A stretch of DNA of 38,716 nucleotides from an uncultured Clostridium sp. (GCA_947644195.1 CANRZB010000037.1:1-38716); one strand, 5' to 3'; shown: positions 8,758 to 17,218, numbered from the stretch's first letter. Notes: generated from the letters alone by a model not told the origin. Translations and numbers: made by a program.

Positions 8758-8956
8758 TATCATTGTTCCAAAAAGATTAAATAATTTTTGAAGGAAAAAT
8801 GTAAGATGTATGTCATATTTTGGAAGTAGAGAATATAACCTGATCGTACTATTCTCGTAGACAGAAAGGACTTTCTGTTGTAGAATGTAGCCATGAGAAT
8901 GAGAGGGGATAAAAAGAAAAAAATAGATTTAGAAACGAGGATTTTAAAGGGAAATT
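8758..8956 (+). promoter_or_regulatory. Upstream region of the VTC/CotH operon with a perfect inverted repeat
   Basis: No gene is seen in this gap. ACAGAAAG (8861-8868) and CTTTCTGT (8871-8878) form a perfect 8-bp inverted repeat around GA, which could be a dimeric regulator site or an mRNA hairpin. ATTCTC and GAGAAT flank it further out. I cannot place a confident promoter, although TATAAC near 8834 is a weak -10 candidate. Confidence 0.35.
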
Positions 8957-9703
8957 ATGCAACAGTATAACATGATTTTCAAACGAAGTGAGAGGAAGTA
9001 TTTATTGACAGAGGAACAGTATCATGGGCTGTGGGAATTGGTGTCTGATTATCTGGAAGAGGATGAGTATGGACATAGTACCATTTGTAATATTTATTAT
9101 GATACCGCAGATTATGAGCTGATTCGTGAATCCATTGAGAAACCAGTGTACAAGGAGAAGCTCCGGATGCGCAGCTACGGTGTACCGACAGAGGATTCCA
9201 CTGTGTTTATCGAGATCAAGAAAAAATATAATGGAATTGTCTATAAACGCAGAATTGGTTTGCCGTTATCGGAAGCAGTACATAGTCTGGAACAGAGAGC
9301 GATCACGCCAAGACCGGGGCAGGAACAGATTTCCTCAGAGATCAATTATTTTCTGCGGCAATACCATAGCCCGTTGCTTCCGGCGGTATTTCTTGCTTAC
9401 GACAGGGATGCTTATCGGGGCGTGGACGACGCAGAACTTCGATTAACATTTGATTCCAATATTCGGAGCCGCCAGCATCATCTTTCGTTGACGGAAGGTG
9501 CCGAGGGGGATCCGTTTTTTGAGAATGGAGAGGTTCTGTTGGAGATTAAGACAATCGGAGCCTATCCATTATGGCTGGTGCATGCGATGGAAGAGTTACA
9601 GATCTATCCTGCATCATTTTCAAAGTATGGTAACATTTATAAGCGGACGATTTTGCCGGATTTCCTGGAGAAACAGGGAATCTTGACAAAAATTCCATCA
9701 TGA
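8957..9703 (+). CDS. VTC-domain (polyphosphate polymerase-like) protein
   Basis: A 248-aa cytoplasmic protein with a VTC domain, the catalytic fold of the yeast vacuolar polyphosphate polymerase within the CYTH tunnel superfamily. Family features visible are the basic start FKRSERKYLL, IYYDT in the first strand, KLRMRSYG, the EIKKKYNG stretch with Glu-x-Lys-x-Lys, YKRR, and the late LLEIKT and SKYGNIY. These charged residues line the triphosphate tunnel in VTC4. It heads a cluster with DUF4956 and CotH genes, an association seen widely in bacteria, so it probably supplies or senses a polyphosphate-like chain; the exact product is not established here. Confidence 0.85.
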   Translation: MQQYNMIFKRSERKYLLTEEQYHGLWELVSDYLEEDEYGHSTICNIYYDTADYELIRESIEKPVYKEKLRMRSYGVPTEDSTVFIEIKKKYNGIVYKRRIGLPLSEAVHSLEQRAITPRPGQEQISSEINYFLRQYHSPLLPAVFLAYDRDAYRGVDDAELRLTFDSNIRSRQHHLSLTEGAEGDPFFENGEVLLEIKTIGAYPLWLVHAMEELQIYPASFSKYGNIYKRTILPDFLEKQGILTKIPS

Positions 9704-9755
9704 ATCAGACCTGCAATGACAGGAACATTAGATACATAAGAAGGAGAACGAAAAG

Positions 9756-10439
9756 ATGTTTGATAGTATTTTAAATAATGTGGAGAATACCTTATCCTAC
9801 AGTGCCGCTGCTATGTGTACGGTTACTTCACTACTCTGTGGTTTATTTATTGCGTTTTGTTATTATCTCGGTTCACGGAAAAATCAGGGAAATAAAAATT
9901 TTTGTATTTCTTTGATCATTCTGCCGGCAATGGTGCAGACCGTAATTATGTTAGTCAATGGAAACCTCGGTGCCGGCGTTGCGATTGTCGGAGCGTTTAA
10001 TCTGGTTCGTTTCCGTTCTGTTCCAGGAAACAGCCGGGATATCAGTACCATCTTTTTGGTTATGACGGTTGGATTGGCTACCGGAATGGGTTATTTGACC
10101 TATGGAGCGTTTATTACGGTCTTTATCGGAATGATTTTACTTGCTGCCCGGTTTATGCCTTTGTTTGCAAAAAAAGAGAAGATGCAGATGCTGCGGATTA
10201 CAATTTATGAAAATTTAGACTATACTGGTATCTTTGATGATTTATTTGATCAATACCTGTCCTACGTAGAACAGGAGTCTGTAAAGACGGTAAATATGGG
10301 AAGCATGTATCAGGTGACTTATCATATTATTCAAAAGGACAAGAAACTGGAGAAGGAATTTATGGATGCTGTCAGAACCAGAAACGGAAATCTGACGGTA
10401 GTCTGTGGCCGGGTTCCTGCTCTTTCAGAAGAATTATAA
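9756..10439 (+). CDS. DUF4956 membrane protein
   Basis: A 227-aa protein of the DUF4956 family with three or four membrane helices in residues about 15-135 and a soluble C-terminal domain. The conserved segment GAFNLVRFRSVPG with its charged Arg residues between helices, and the following TIFLVMTVGL, are hallmarks of the family. AAGGAG precedes the ATG and the gene follows the VTC gene by 52 bp. DUF4956 and VTC genes are habitual neighbours, so this is a candidate membrane partner that anchors the VTC enzyme or moves its product. No biochemical role can be read from the sequence. Confidence 0.85.
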   Translation: MFDSILNNVENTLSYSAAAMCTVTSLLCGLFIAFCYYLGSRKNQGNKNFCISLIILPAMVQTVIMLVNGNLGAGVAIVGAFNLVRFRSVPGNSRDISTIFLVMTVGLATGMGYLTYGAFITVFIGMILLAARFMPLFAKKEKMQMLRITIYENLDYTGIFDDLFDQYLSYVEQESVKTVNMGSMYQVTYHIIQKDKKLEKEFMDAVRTRNGNLTVVCGRVPALSEEL

Positions 10440-10467
10440 TACAGTTTATAGTACAACAACGAGTACT

Positions 10468-10493
10468 CTGTGTCCCGGCGCTGCCTGACACAG
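10468..10493 (+). other. Intercistronic hairpin in the VTC operon
   Basis: CTGTGTC (10468-10474) and GACACAG (10487-10493) form a perfect 7-bp stem, extended inside by GGC/GCC. No T tract follows, so it may be a processing or stability element between the DUF4956 gene and the next gene. Confidence 0.4.
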
Positions 10494-10531
10494 AACAGAG
10501 GATTATGGCAGTGCAGAAATGGAGGGTTACG

Positions 10532-11641
10532 ATGAGAAAAGGTGTGGCTGTTTTATTGGGGGTATCCTGTATGCTGCTATCCTGTGCGATAGGACAATGG
10601 GGAGGAGTGAAAGCGGAGGCGAAATCTACGATTGCTTCGCTGGACTATTCCTATACCAATCTGCATGACACAGATACCGAGGCGAAATATATTGATCCCA
10701 AGAATCCGAAGGCAGTGATTGCGGGAGGCAAACTCAGTCTGGATCTGGCAGAGAAATATGGCGCGAAAGACAGTGGATATGCTTTTACCAAAGGAAACGG
10801 ACGTGTGTATGCTTCCTTAAATGGACAGGGAAGAAGAAAACTGGAATGGTCGGGTGAGGAAGATAAGTTCCAGGATGGCGATGCGTCGGTTTATGCGCCG
10901 GTAATCACAGCAGGTAAGAAAAATCTGTGGGATGAGAAAAATCTACCATATTATGAAGTGGAATTTAGCACCAAAGGGTATCAGGCGGTTACGTTTTCTC
11001 TCTCGATCGGTGCGACCAAAAAAGCCCCTAAAAGTTACCGGATGGCATACCGGGTGGGCAATTCCGGGAAATATACGACGTTATTTTATCAGACCGCTGC
11101 TGTGACACTGTCAAAAAACAAGCAGTTTGTCCGTATGAGCGCAGCGCTTCCGGATGCTGTCAATGACAAGGAACGCGTTATGGTAAAAATCTATGCAACG
11201 GATGCTGCTACGGTAGGAGGGGGCAAGTTATCTGACAATCCAACGGGTGGAAAAATTGGCATTAACCATATATTAGTGGAAGGTGTGCAGAGAGGTGAAA
11301 CGAAATCTGGAACACAGAATACGCCAAAGCAGAATTCAACCGATGGTAAGGCGGTGAAAGTTGGTAAAGCTACCGTATCTAAGGTTACCGTTAAGAAAAA
11401 GAAAGTGACGGTTACCATCAAGAAAATGTCTGGTGTATCCGGCTACCAGGTGCAGGCAGCCAGCGATAAGAAAATAAAAAAGAATGTGAAATCTGTCAAA
11501 GGGAAAAGCAGAAAGGTAGTATTCAAGAAATGGAACAGAAAGGCTTGCTATGTGCGGGTACGTGCTTACAAGACGGACGCCAGCGGGAAACGAATCTATG
11601 GAAAATGGAGTTCTGCAAAGAAGGCAAAAAAAGTGAAATAA
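10532..11641 (+). CDS. Secreted protein with a C-terminal FN3-like domain
   Basis: A 369-aa protein with a Sec signal peptide (MRKGVAVLLG, hydrophobic core, cleavage likely after KAEA about residue 30). Residues about 35-255 are beta-rich with a jelly-roll look (for example YEVEFSTKGYQAVTFSLSIGA), suggesting a galactose-binding or carbohydrate-binding fold, but I do not recognise a named family. A low-complexity linker leads to a Lys-rich FN3-like domain at about 285-369 of the kind common in Lachnospiraceae surface proteins (SGYQVQAA, YVRVRAYK). GGAGGG at 10521-10526 selects ATG 10532. It lies between DUF4956 and CotH genes and is presumably exported with CotH as a surface component. Confidence 0.65.
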   Translation: MRKGVAVLLGVSCMLLSCAIGQWGGVKAEAKSTIASLDYSYTNLHDTDTEAKYIDPKNPKAVIAGGKLSLDLAEKYGAKDSGYAFTKGNGRVYASLNGQGRRKLEWSGEEDKFQDGDASVYAPVITAGKKNLWDEKNLPYYEVEFSTKGYQAVTFSLSIGATKKAPKSYRMAYRVGNSGKYTTLFYQTAAVTLSKNKQFVRMSAALPDAVNDKERVMVKIYATDAATVGGGKLSDNPTGGKIGINHILVEGVQRGETKSGTQNTPKQNSTDGKAVKVGKATVSKVTVKKKKVTVTIKKMSGVSGYQVQAASDKKIKKNVKSVKGKSRKVVFKKWNRKACYVRVRAYKTDASGKRIYGKWSSAKKAKKVK

Positions 11642-11677
11642 ATACAATGAAATGATAGGATCGAATGGAGAGTGCAA

Positions 11678-13594
11678 ATGCTAAAACGAAAAGGAATATT
11701 GATTCTTGGCATGCTGTTGCTGTCAGCAGCAATTGTATTAATTTGTGTCCAGGTAAAAAATCAGGGAGGGAAAACAGATAAGGCTGCTAAGGAGCTGACG
11801 TTTTCTCAGGCGAGCGGCGTATACGAGGAACCGTTTTCCCTGACATTAGCTACGCGGAAAGGCGAGACTATTTATTTTACCTTGGATGGAAGTGACCCGA
11901 CGGATCCGGAAAACAAAGCGAGAACAGAGTACTCGGCGCCGATCTCTATAGAAGACCGGAAAGGGGACGCCAATGTATTGTCATCCATTGATCCGTTATT
12001 ATTTGATTCAGCGAATCTGGTTTTGAATAAGAGGGATCAGACGCTACATAGTAAGGTAAAGGCGCCTGCAGATGATGCGGTTGATAAAGCGACGGTGGTC
12101 CGCGCTGTGTCACAGGATGCAGATGGAAATGTCTCTGCCGTTAAGACCAATACTTATTTTGTAGGAAAAATCACGGATCATATTTCTGGGATCAAGGAAC
12201 ACTGTGAGGCTGCCGGGATAGATTTAGCGGTAATGTCAATTACGGTCAACCCGGAGGATTTTTTTGACCCGGAACGCGGCATTTATGTACGCGGAAATGT
12301 ATTTGACCAAGCCTGGGAGGAACAGTGGAAGAAGGGAGAGTTGGATGGGCATAATGTGTCAGATATTATCAGAAAAATGCCTGCCAATTATAATCAAAGA
12401 GGAAGAGACTGGGAGAGACAGGCGCACATTGATTATTTTGAGAGCAATGGGGAAAAGACAACCTGCCAGTTACAGCAGGATTGCGGTATCCGTATGCAGG
12501 GGAATTATTCCCGCTCGGACTTGCAAAAAGGAATGAGGCTCGTTGCCCGTACAGAGTATGGAATGAATAAATTTGAATATCCATTCTTTGGCGATCTGGC
12601 GAGAAATGATGCGGGCGAAACCGTTTCCAAGTTCAAAAAACTTGTTCTGAGAAATGGCGGTAATACCGCGTTTACCACGAAATGCAGCGATGCTTACTGG
12701 CAATCCCTGATCCGGGAAATGAAATGTGAGACACAGGCGTCCCGGGCTTGTGTGGCTTATCTAAATGGGGAATACTGGGGCTTCTATATTTTGCAGGAGG
12801 ATTATAGTGATTCCTATTTTGAAGAAAAGCATGGCATCAGGAAAGAGGATGTCGTTGTGTATAAGGGCGATGCGGAAACCTATGAGATTGGCTATAAATT
12901 AGATGAGGGAGAGCTGCCGCAGGGCGTCACAGATGTCAGCTATTATTTCCAGGATATATTGCAGTTTTATAAGACCCATTCCAATCTGAAAAAACAGGAA
13001 GATTATGATGCTTTTGCGCAGTTGGTGGATGTAGAATCTGTCCGGGATTATTTTGCGGTCAATGTATGGATCAACAATAAGTGGGATTGGCCGGGGAAAA
13101 ACTGGTCCGTTTGGAAGTCCATTCAGAAAGATGATACAAACCCATACGCAGATGGGCGTTGGAGATTTTGTTTCTATGACCTGGATTTTGGCGGAGTAAG
13201 CGGCAGTTCCGATGCCTATACCAATACCATATTAGAAGACAACTATAAGGACAGGGGGTTGCTGGATATGGATACCGAGAATCCGGTGGTTCTGATGTAC
13301 GCCTATCTGATGACCAACGAGGGATTCCGCAAGGATTTTTCTGAAACCCTGCAAAAACTATCGAATGAAAATTTTAAGACAGATACGGCGTTAGCGGCCT
13401 GCGATGCATACCAGAAAATATACGAACCTTTGTATGACCAGTTCTTTACACGTTTTGGCACAGGAAGTAAAAGTAATGCTATCGATGGCGGTTATGCAAG
13501 CTTTGCCTGTATCCAGGAGTTCCTTCAAAATAGAGCAGAAAACATCCCGATGATGTTAGAATGGGTGGATGAGCAGTTTGAGGAGGACGATTAA
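11678..13594 (+). CDS. CotH-type surface kinase with chitobiase-like N domain
   Basis: A 638-aa protein with an N-terminal membrane anchor or signal (about residues 5-25), a chitobiase C-terminal-type beta domain at about 38-160 (IYFTLDGSDPT is diagnostic) and a CotH kinase domain at about 175-600. CotH motifs are present: QGNYSRSDLQKGMRL for nucleotide contact, KKLVLRNGG, YLNGEYWGFYILQED and FYDLDFGG, the last carrying the metal-binding Asp. CotH proteins are atypical kinases that phosphorylate spore-coat or surface proteins. ATG 11678 has GGAG 7 nt upstream. It ends the VTC/DUF4956 cluster, so extracellular phosphorylation and polyphosphate chemistry may be linked. Confidence 0.88.
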   Translation: MLKRKGILILGMLLLSAAIVLICVQVKNQGGKTDKAAKELTFSQASGVYEEPFSLTLATRKGETIYFTLDGSDPTDPENKARTEYSAPISIEDRKGDANVLSSIDPLLFDSANLVLNKRDQTLHSKVKAPADDAVDKATVVRAVSQDADGNVSAVKTNTYFVGKITDHISGIKEHCEAAGIDLAVMSITVNPEDFFDPERGIYVRGNVFDQAWEEQWKKGELDGHNVSDIIRKMPANYNQRGRDWERQAHIDYFESNGEKTTCQLQQDCGIRMQGNYSRSDLQKGMRLVARTEYGMNKFEYPFFGDLARNDAGETVSKFKKLVLRNGGNTAFTTKCSDAYWQSLIREMKCETQASRACVAYLNGEYWGFYILQEDYSDSYFEEKHGIRKEDVVVYKGDAETYEIGYKLDEGELPQGVTDVSYYFQDILQFYKTHSNLKKQEDYDAFAQLVDVESVRDYFAVNVWINNKWDWPGKNWSVWKSIQKDDTNPYADGRWRFCFYDLDFGGVSGSSDAYTNTILEDNYKDRGLLDMDTENPVVLMYAYLMTNEGFRKDFSETLQKLSNENFKTDTALAACDAYQKIYEPLYDQFFTRFGTGSKSNAIDGGYASFACIQEFLQNRAENIPMMLEWVDEQFEEDD

Positions 13595-13601
13595 TTAGGT
13601 A

Positions 13602-13630
13602 TTTTCAAAGGGATGTGGTTGTGATAAAAT
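13602..13630 (+). promoter_or_regulatory. Possible promoter for the AIM24-family gene
   Basis: TTTTCA (13602-13607) and TAAAAT (13625-13630) are 17 bp apart, 47 bp before the start codon. The -35 match is weak. Confidence 0.4.
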
Positions 13631-13676
13631 ATTACATGATAGTGTGTTGTCACAACAGGAAGAAAGGGGATTGATT

Positions 13677-14357
13677 ATGCAATATAGGATTTTGGGGAGT
13701 ACCATGCCAGCTGTAGAGGTTATGTTTGAACAACCGGGGGAGTCTATGTATACACAGTCAGGTGGAATGGCATGGCAGAGTGAAGGGATTACGATGAGCA
13801 CGGATACCCGAGGCGGTATTATGAAAGGTGTCGGGAGAATGTTTGCGGGAGAATCTTTCTTTATGGCAAATTACACCGCGGATGTTGCAGGATCTACGAT
13901 TGCATTTGCATCGACGGTAGCCGGAGAGATTATGCCGGTCAACATCAGTGAGACAGGTGGATTGGTCTGCCAGAAAGGAGCATTTTTATGTGCACAGCCG
14001 ACCGTTAATTTAAACGTTACCTTTACCAAGAAGTTATCTGCCGGTTTATTTGGTGGAGAAGGTCTGGTGTTGCAGGATTTATCCGGCAGCGGTATGGCGT
14101 TTCTGGAGATTGACGGAGATAAGGTAGTCAAAGAGTTACAGCCAGGAGAGGTTGTAAAAGTGGATACCGGTAATGTCGTTGGTTTTGAACGCAGCGTGAA
14201 ATATGAAGTTGAAACGGTCAAAGGATTGAAAAATATCTTCCTGGGCGGAGAGGGATTGTTCCTGACGAAACTGACCGGACCGGGCCGTGTTATTTTACAG
14301 ACACAGAACTTTAATGAATTTGCCGGAAGAATTGCCAGAATGATTCCCAGCAAGTAG
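13677..14357 (+). CDS. AIM24/TIGR00266 family protein
   Basis: A 226-aa protein built of two similar beta sandwich halves rich in Gly, as in the AIM24 (TIGR00266) family. Typical features are the early MAWQSEGI segment, GGGI-like MKGVGRMFAGESFF, then a second GGEGLFLTKLTGPGRV. No signal peptide or membrane helix is seen. The family is widespread in bacteria and related to a mitochondrial inner-membrane organiser in yeast, but its bacterial role is not defined. ATG 13677 is preferred over 13644 because AAAGGGG precedes it. It appears to be a single-gene unit that ends the core part of this region. Confidence 0.85.
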   Translation: MQYRILGSTMPAVEVMFEQPGESMYTQSGGMAWQSEGITMSTDTRGGIMKGVGRMFAGESFFMANYTADVAGSTIAFASTVAGEIMPVNISETGGLVCQKGAFLCAQPTVNLNVTFTKKLSAGLFGGEGLVLQDLSGSGMAFLEIDGDKVVKELQPGEVVKVDTGNVVGFERSVKYEVETVKGLKNIFLGGEGLFLTKLTGPGRVILQTQNFNEFAGRIARMIPSK

Positions 14358-14384
14358 CCGTTCAGGGAGCGGTGAATCCATACG

Positions 14385-14546
14385 AGTGTACTGACCGGTT
14401 GATATTCTGTCAAATCTCCTTGCCTGATTTTCCATCGGACAGCGTTGTTTTCGGTCAACGATGCCACCGCATCGCCTCCCTCAAACGCCTTGTCGATGAA
14501 AAATCATTCTCAGGAGTTTTACCAGATATCAACAGGTCAGTACACT
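14385..14546. repeat. 162-bp MITE-like long palindrome
   Basis: The ends are 21-bp inverted repeats with one mismatch (AGTGTACTGACC inward from 14385; matching strand inward from 14546). The complementarity continues inward with small gaps for about 60 nt per arm, and the centre has two small hairpins, CGTTG/CAACG and CGATGC/GCATCG. The element sits 28 bp after a stop codon, next to an IS remnant. I see no clear target-site duplication. It could be a MITE, or a folded RNA. Confidence 0.6.
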
Positions 14547-14678
14547 GGGGGAGATTGCCGGTAGTATATTGGATAATTTTTAGAAAGATTAGAAAAGCCG
14601 TTTTCAGATCTAAATGATAGGATACCTCTAAAGTAGACAGATAAAATATAAAAATCTGTTACTTTGGGGGTATTTTTC

Positions 14679-14802
14679 ATGCCAAGATCAAAATACTCAC
14701 CTGAATTTAGAGCAATGGTATCACAGGAATAGATTGACGGGGAAGGTTTTGTCCATTTCCTTGCTGATAAGTATGGCATAGGGTATACAATATTAAGGGG
14801 AT
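14679..14802 (+). pseudogene. Dead IS3-type transposase orfA fragment
   Basis: From ATG 14679 the reading begins MPRSKYSPEFRAMVSQE, then hits a TAG stop, then continues in frame with IDGEGFVHFLADKYGIGYT and ILR. This is the N-terminal helix-turn-helix of IS3/IS150-family OrfA. Similarity stops near 14802 and no orfB follows, so the element is both nonsense-mutated and truncated. Its left end probably lies in 14620-14678. Confidence 0.72.
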
Positions 14803-14823
14803 CGTTTTCCTCTGCAAAATATG

Positions 14824-14852
14824 TTGTATATGATAGAAATAGGTTGTATAAT
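14824..14852 (+). promoter_or_regulatory. Promoter of the NLR module
   Basis: A perfect TATAAT (14847-14852) lies 17 bp after TTGTAT (14824-14829), with the start codon 33 bp further on. The -35 box keeps only the TTG core. It lies immediately beside the broken transposase. Confidence 0.6.
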
Positions 14853-14885
14853 ATCAGATAACGATACAATAAGGAGAGAAAATAT

Positions 14886-15104
14886 ATGGATATGTTTAAT
14901 ATCATCAGTGGGACATGCTCGGTACTTGGATTGCTGGTTTCTCTTTTCACGGCGGGAAAGGTAATCAAAGTGACACAAAAGCTGAATTGCAACGAGAGGG
15001 ATGACCACTCCAAAACGGTTACTAAAACGTCGAACAGTACTATAAATGGAGTACAGGTGGGGAGGGATCTAAACGATGGGGCCGGAAACAGAAAACAAGA
15101 TTAA
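14886..15104 (+). CDS. Small membrane peptide with a C-terminal amyloid-like motif
   Basis: A 72-aa ORF with AAGGAG upstream and a promoter with perfect TATAAT. Residues about 5-24 form one hydrophobic helix (GTCSVLGLLVSLFTAG), residues 25-50 are polar and basic, and residues 51-63 read STINGVQVGRDLN. That motif matches the N terminus of the next protein (SVINGTNVGRDMN), and its VQVG core resembles the RHIM-type amyloid core. The 3' end overlaps the NLR gene by 29 bp in another frame. In known NLR-effector amyloid pairs such a partner is the executing toxin; here a membrane-damaging role is an inference. No named family is recognised. Confidence 0.6.
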   Translation: MDMFNIISGTCSVLGLLVSLFTAGKVIKVTQKLNCNERDDHSKTVTKTSNSTINGVQVGRDLNDGAGNRKQD

Positions 15105-17190
15105 GGATAGTGTAATCAATGGAACGAATGTCGGCAGGGATATGAATACCACCAATTATGTGGATGTCACGGTGTATCAGGATTCTGAACGGGATTTTGT
15201 GGTAACGCACAATGCGGAGATCAAGCCGGTATCCTATTTTACAGGCCGTGAAAGTGAGCTCCAAAAGCTGCGGCAACTCCTGGAAGATGGGGGAAAGTGT
15301 GTCCTGGTCAGTGGAATGGGAGGGATTGGCAAGACGCATATCTGTCGCAAACTGTTTGAGGAATACTATCACAACCATGGAAAAGGTGGGGAGGAACCGT
15401 TCCATCATATCGGATACATAGAGTATAATGGAGATATGGATAGCAGCCTCCAGCAATGTTTAAAATTTCGGAAGCAGGATCATCCGGAACAAAATGTGGA
15501 AGCTGCCTGGCGGGAATTGGAACATCTGGCGGCGGATGGAAAGCTGTTGCTGATCGTTGATAATGTAAATGTGTCATTGAGGGAAGACCCCGGTTTAGCC
15601 AAGCTGCAGGAGATTCCCGGAGCGATCATAATAACATCCAGAAGAGGAGCGATGGGCAAGGCGTTTAAACTATTTCGCATTGATTTTATGGACACAGAAC
15701 AGTGCAGAAAGATTTATGAACGGATTCGCTTTGGCGGCAGCGACAAGGCCGTGTCCGAGGAAGAAGAATCGGATCTGAAAGAGATCATTGAGAAGATGGC
15801 AGCCAGACATACCATAACTATTGAATTTTTGGCGCATTTGGCGAAAATGAGGCATTGGAATGTGCTTAAGCTGCGGCAGGAGCTGGAACAGAATGGATTC
15901 TGCTTGCAATACACGGATGAGGAAGAGTGCCCGGTAAATCTCCAAAAATCTTATGAAGCATTGTATGATTTATCTGAACTGACAGAAGCGGAGCAAAACA
16001 TTTTGGAGGCATTTTCTGTGTTTCCCTATCTACCTTTGGAGGTGGAAGTGTGTAAGGAATGGCTGCTTGCCGATGCAGGGGCAGAGGATGATATTCTAAA
16101 TGGCCTGTCCCGAAAAGGCTGGCTGCAGTTTTCGATAGATTCGGAGAGCTATCGTTTACATCCCGTGTTTGCCCAGTTTATCTACGAGAAAAGGAAACCG
16201 ATAGGGGATCATCATGTAGAACTGGTCGAGGCGTGTGTGAAAAGTTTAAAAGTTGCTGACAATGGTTCGGCGCAGGAATGTCAGAATTATCTTCCTTTTG
16301 CGGAGAGCATAGTGGAAAAGTTGGATTTTGGGGAGCACGAAGAACGGGCATATTTGATGTCAGAAATTGCATATCTTTTGCATTATATCGGAGAATACAA
16401 AAGAGCGGAAGAATGGAATATGAAAAGCTTGCGGATCCGAGAGGAAATTTTAGGGGTGGATAATCCAGCCACGGCAAGTAGTTATCATAATCTGGCATAT
16501 TTGTATCATAGCCAGGGAGAGTATAAGGAAGCGAAGAATTTATATGAAAAAGCACTGTGCATCCGAGAGAAAACTCTAGGGGAAGAGCATCCAGCCACGG
16601 CAACTAGTTATAATAATCTGGCAGGGGTGTATAAGAATCAGGGAAAGTATAAGGAAGCGGAGCAACTATATAAAAAAGCACTGCGGGTCCGTGAGAAAGT
16701 TTTGGGTAAGGATCATCCAGCCACGGCAACTAGTTATAATAATCTGGCATTACTGTATAAAAAGCAAGAAAAATATAAAGAAGCGGAAAACTTATATGAG
16801 AAAGCACTGGGGATTCGGGAGAAAATCTTGGGAGTTGATCATCCGGACACGGCAAGTAGTTATAATAATCTGGCAGGGCTGTATGAAGACCAGGGGAAAT
16901 ATAAGGAAGCGGAAAACTTATATGAGAAAGCACTGCGGATTCAGGAGAAAACCCTAGGGAAAGAACATCCGGACACGGCAAGTAGTTATAATAATCTGGC
17001 AGGATTGTATCGAGAACAAGGAAAGTATTCAAACGCAATAGAATGTTATCTAATATCATTAAATATATTTGCCAATAAACTGGGAGTTGACCATCCATCA
17101 ACACAAATTGTCCGCAAAAATTTAGAAATTGCTTACGAGGAAAGCAACCCAGACGGCAACTTTGCCGAGTGGTTGGAGGAGAATATTTGA
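15076..17190 (+). CDS. NLR-like STAND ATPase with NB-ARC and TPR repeats
   Basis: A 704-aa STAND NTPase. Residues 11-24 carry a short motif (VINGTNVGRDMN) shared with the preceding 72-aa peptide. The NB-ARC module starts near residue 55 (YFTGRESEL), with Walker A GMGGIGKT at about 79-86, Walker B LLIVDN at about 156-162, and the sensor IIITSRR at about 183-189. A winged-helix region follows (about 290-375, ending RLHPVFAQFIYEK). From about 415 to 685 there are kinesin-light-chain-type TPRs in 42-residue units (YNNLA, YKEAE, LYEKAL). Such proteins oligomerise after sensing a trigger through the repeats, as in antiphage and programmed-death systems. GGGGAGGG precedes ATG 15076. Confidence 0.85.
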   Translation: MGPETENKIKDSVINGTNVGRDMNTTNYVDVTVYQDSERDFVVTHNAEIKPVSYFTGRESELQKLRQLLEDGGKCVLVSGMGGIGKTHICRKLFEEYYHNHGKGGEEPFHHIGYIEYNGDMDSSLQQCLKFRKQDHPEQNVEAAWRELEHLAADGKLLLIVDNVNVSLREDPGLAKLQEIPGAIIITSRRGAMGKAFKLFRIDFMDTEQCRKIYERIRFGGSDKAVSEEEESDLKEIIEKMAARHTITIEFLAHLAKMRHWNVLKLRQELEQNGFCLQYTDEEECPVNLQKSYEALYDLSELTEAEQNILEAFSVFPYLPLEVEVCKEWLLADAGAEDDILNGLSRKGWLQFSIDSESYRLHPVFAQFIYEKRKPIGDHHVELVEACVKSLKVADNGSAQECQNYLPFAESIVEKLDFGEHEERAYLMSEIAYLLHYIGEYKRAEEWNMKSLRIREEILGVDNPATASSYHNLAYLYHSQGEYKEAKNLYEKALCIREKTLGEEHPATATSYNNLAGVYKNQGKYKEAEQLYKKALRVREKVLGKDHPATATSYNNLALLYKKQEKYKEAENLYEKALGIREKILGVDHPDTASSYNNLAGLYEDQGKYKEAENLYEKALRIQEKTLGKEHPDTASSYNNLAGLYREQGKYSNAIECYLISLNIFANKLGVDHPSTQIVRKNLEIAYEESNPDGNFAEWLEENI
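16465..17094 (+). repeat. Five 126-bp tandem repeats encoding TPR units
   Basis: Units start at 16465, 16591, 16717, 16843 and 16969, exactly 126 bp apart, each opening with CCAGCCACGGCA or CCGGACACGGCA followed by AGTAGTTAT or ACTAGTTAT. The first four are highly alike at DNA level; the second half of the fifth has diverged. This points to recent duplication and copy-number change in the sensor part of the NLR. Confidence 0.85.
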
Positions 17191-17218
17191 ATGACATATT
17201 CTCAAACAGGAGGACGCG

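Noticed and set aside
14372-14617. 81-codon open frame after the AIM24 gene
   Set aside because: It runs through the 162-bp palindrome, has no ribosome site and no recognisable protein pattern.
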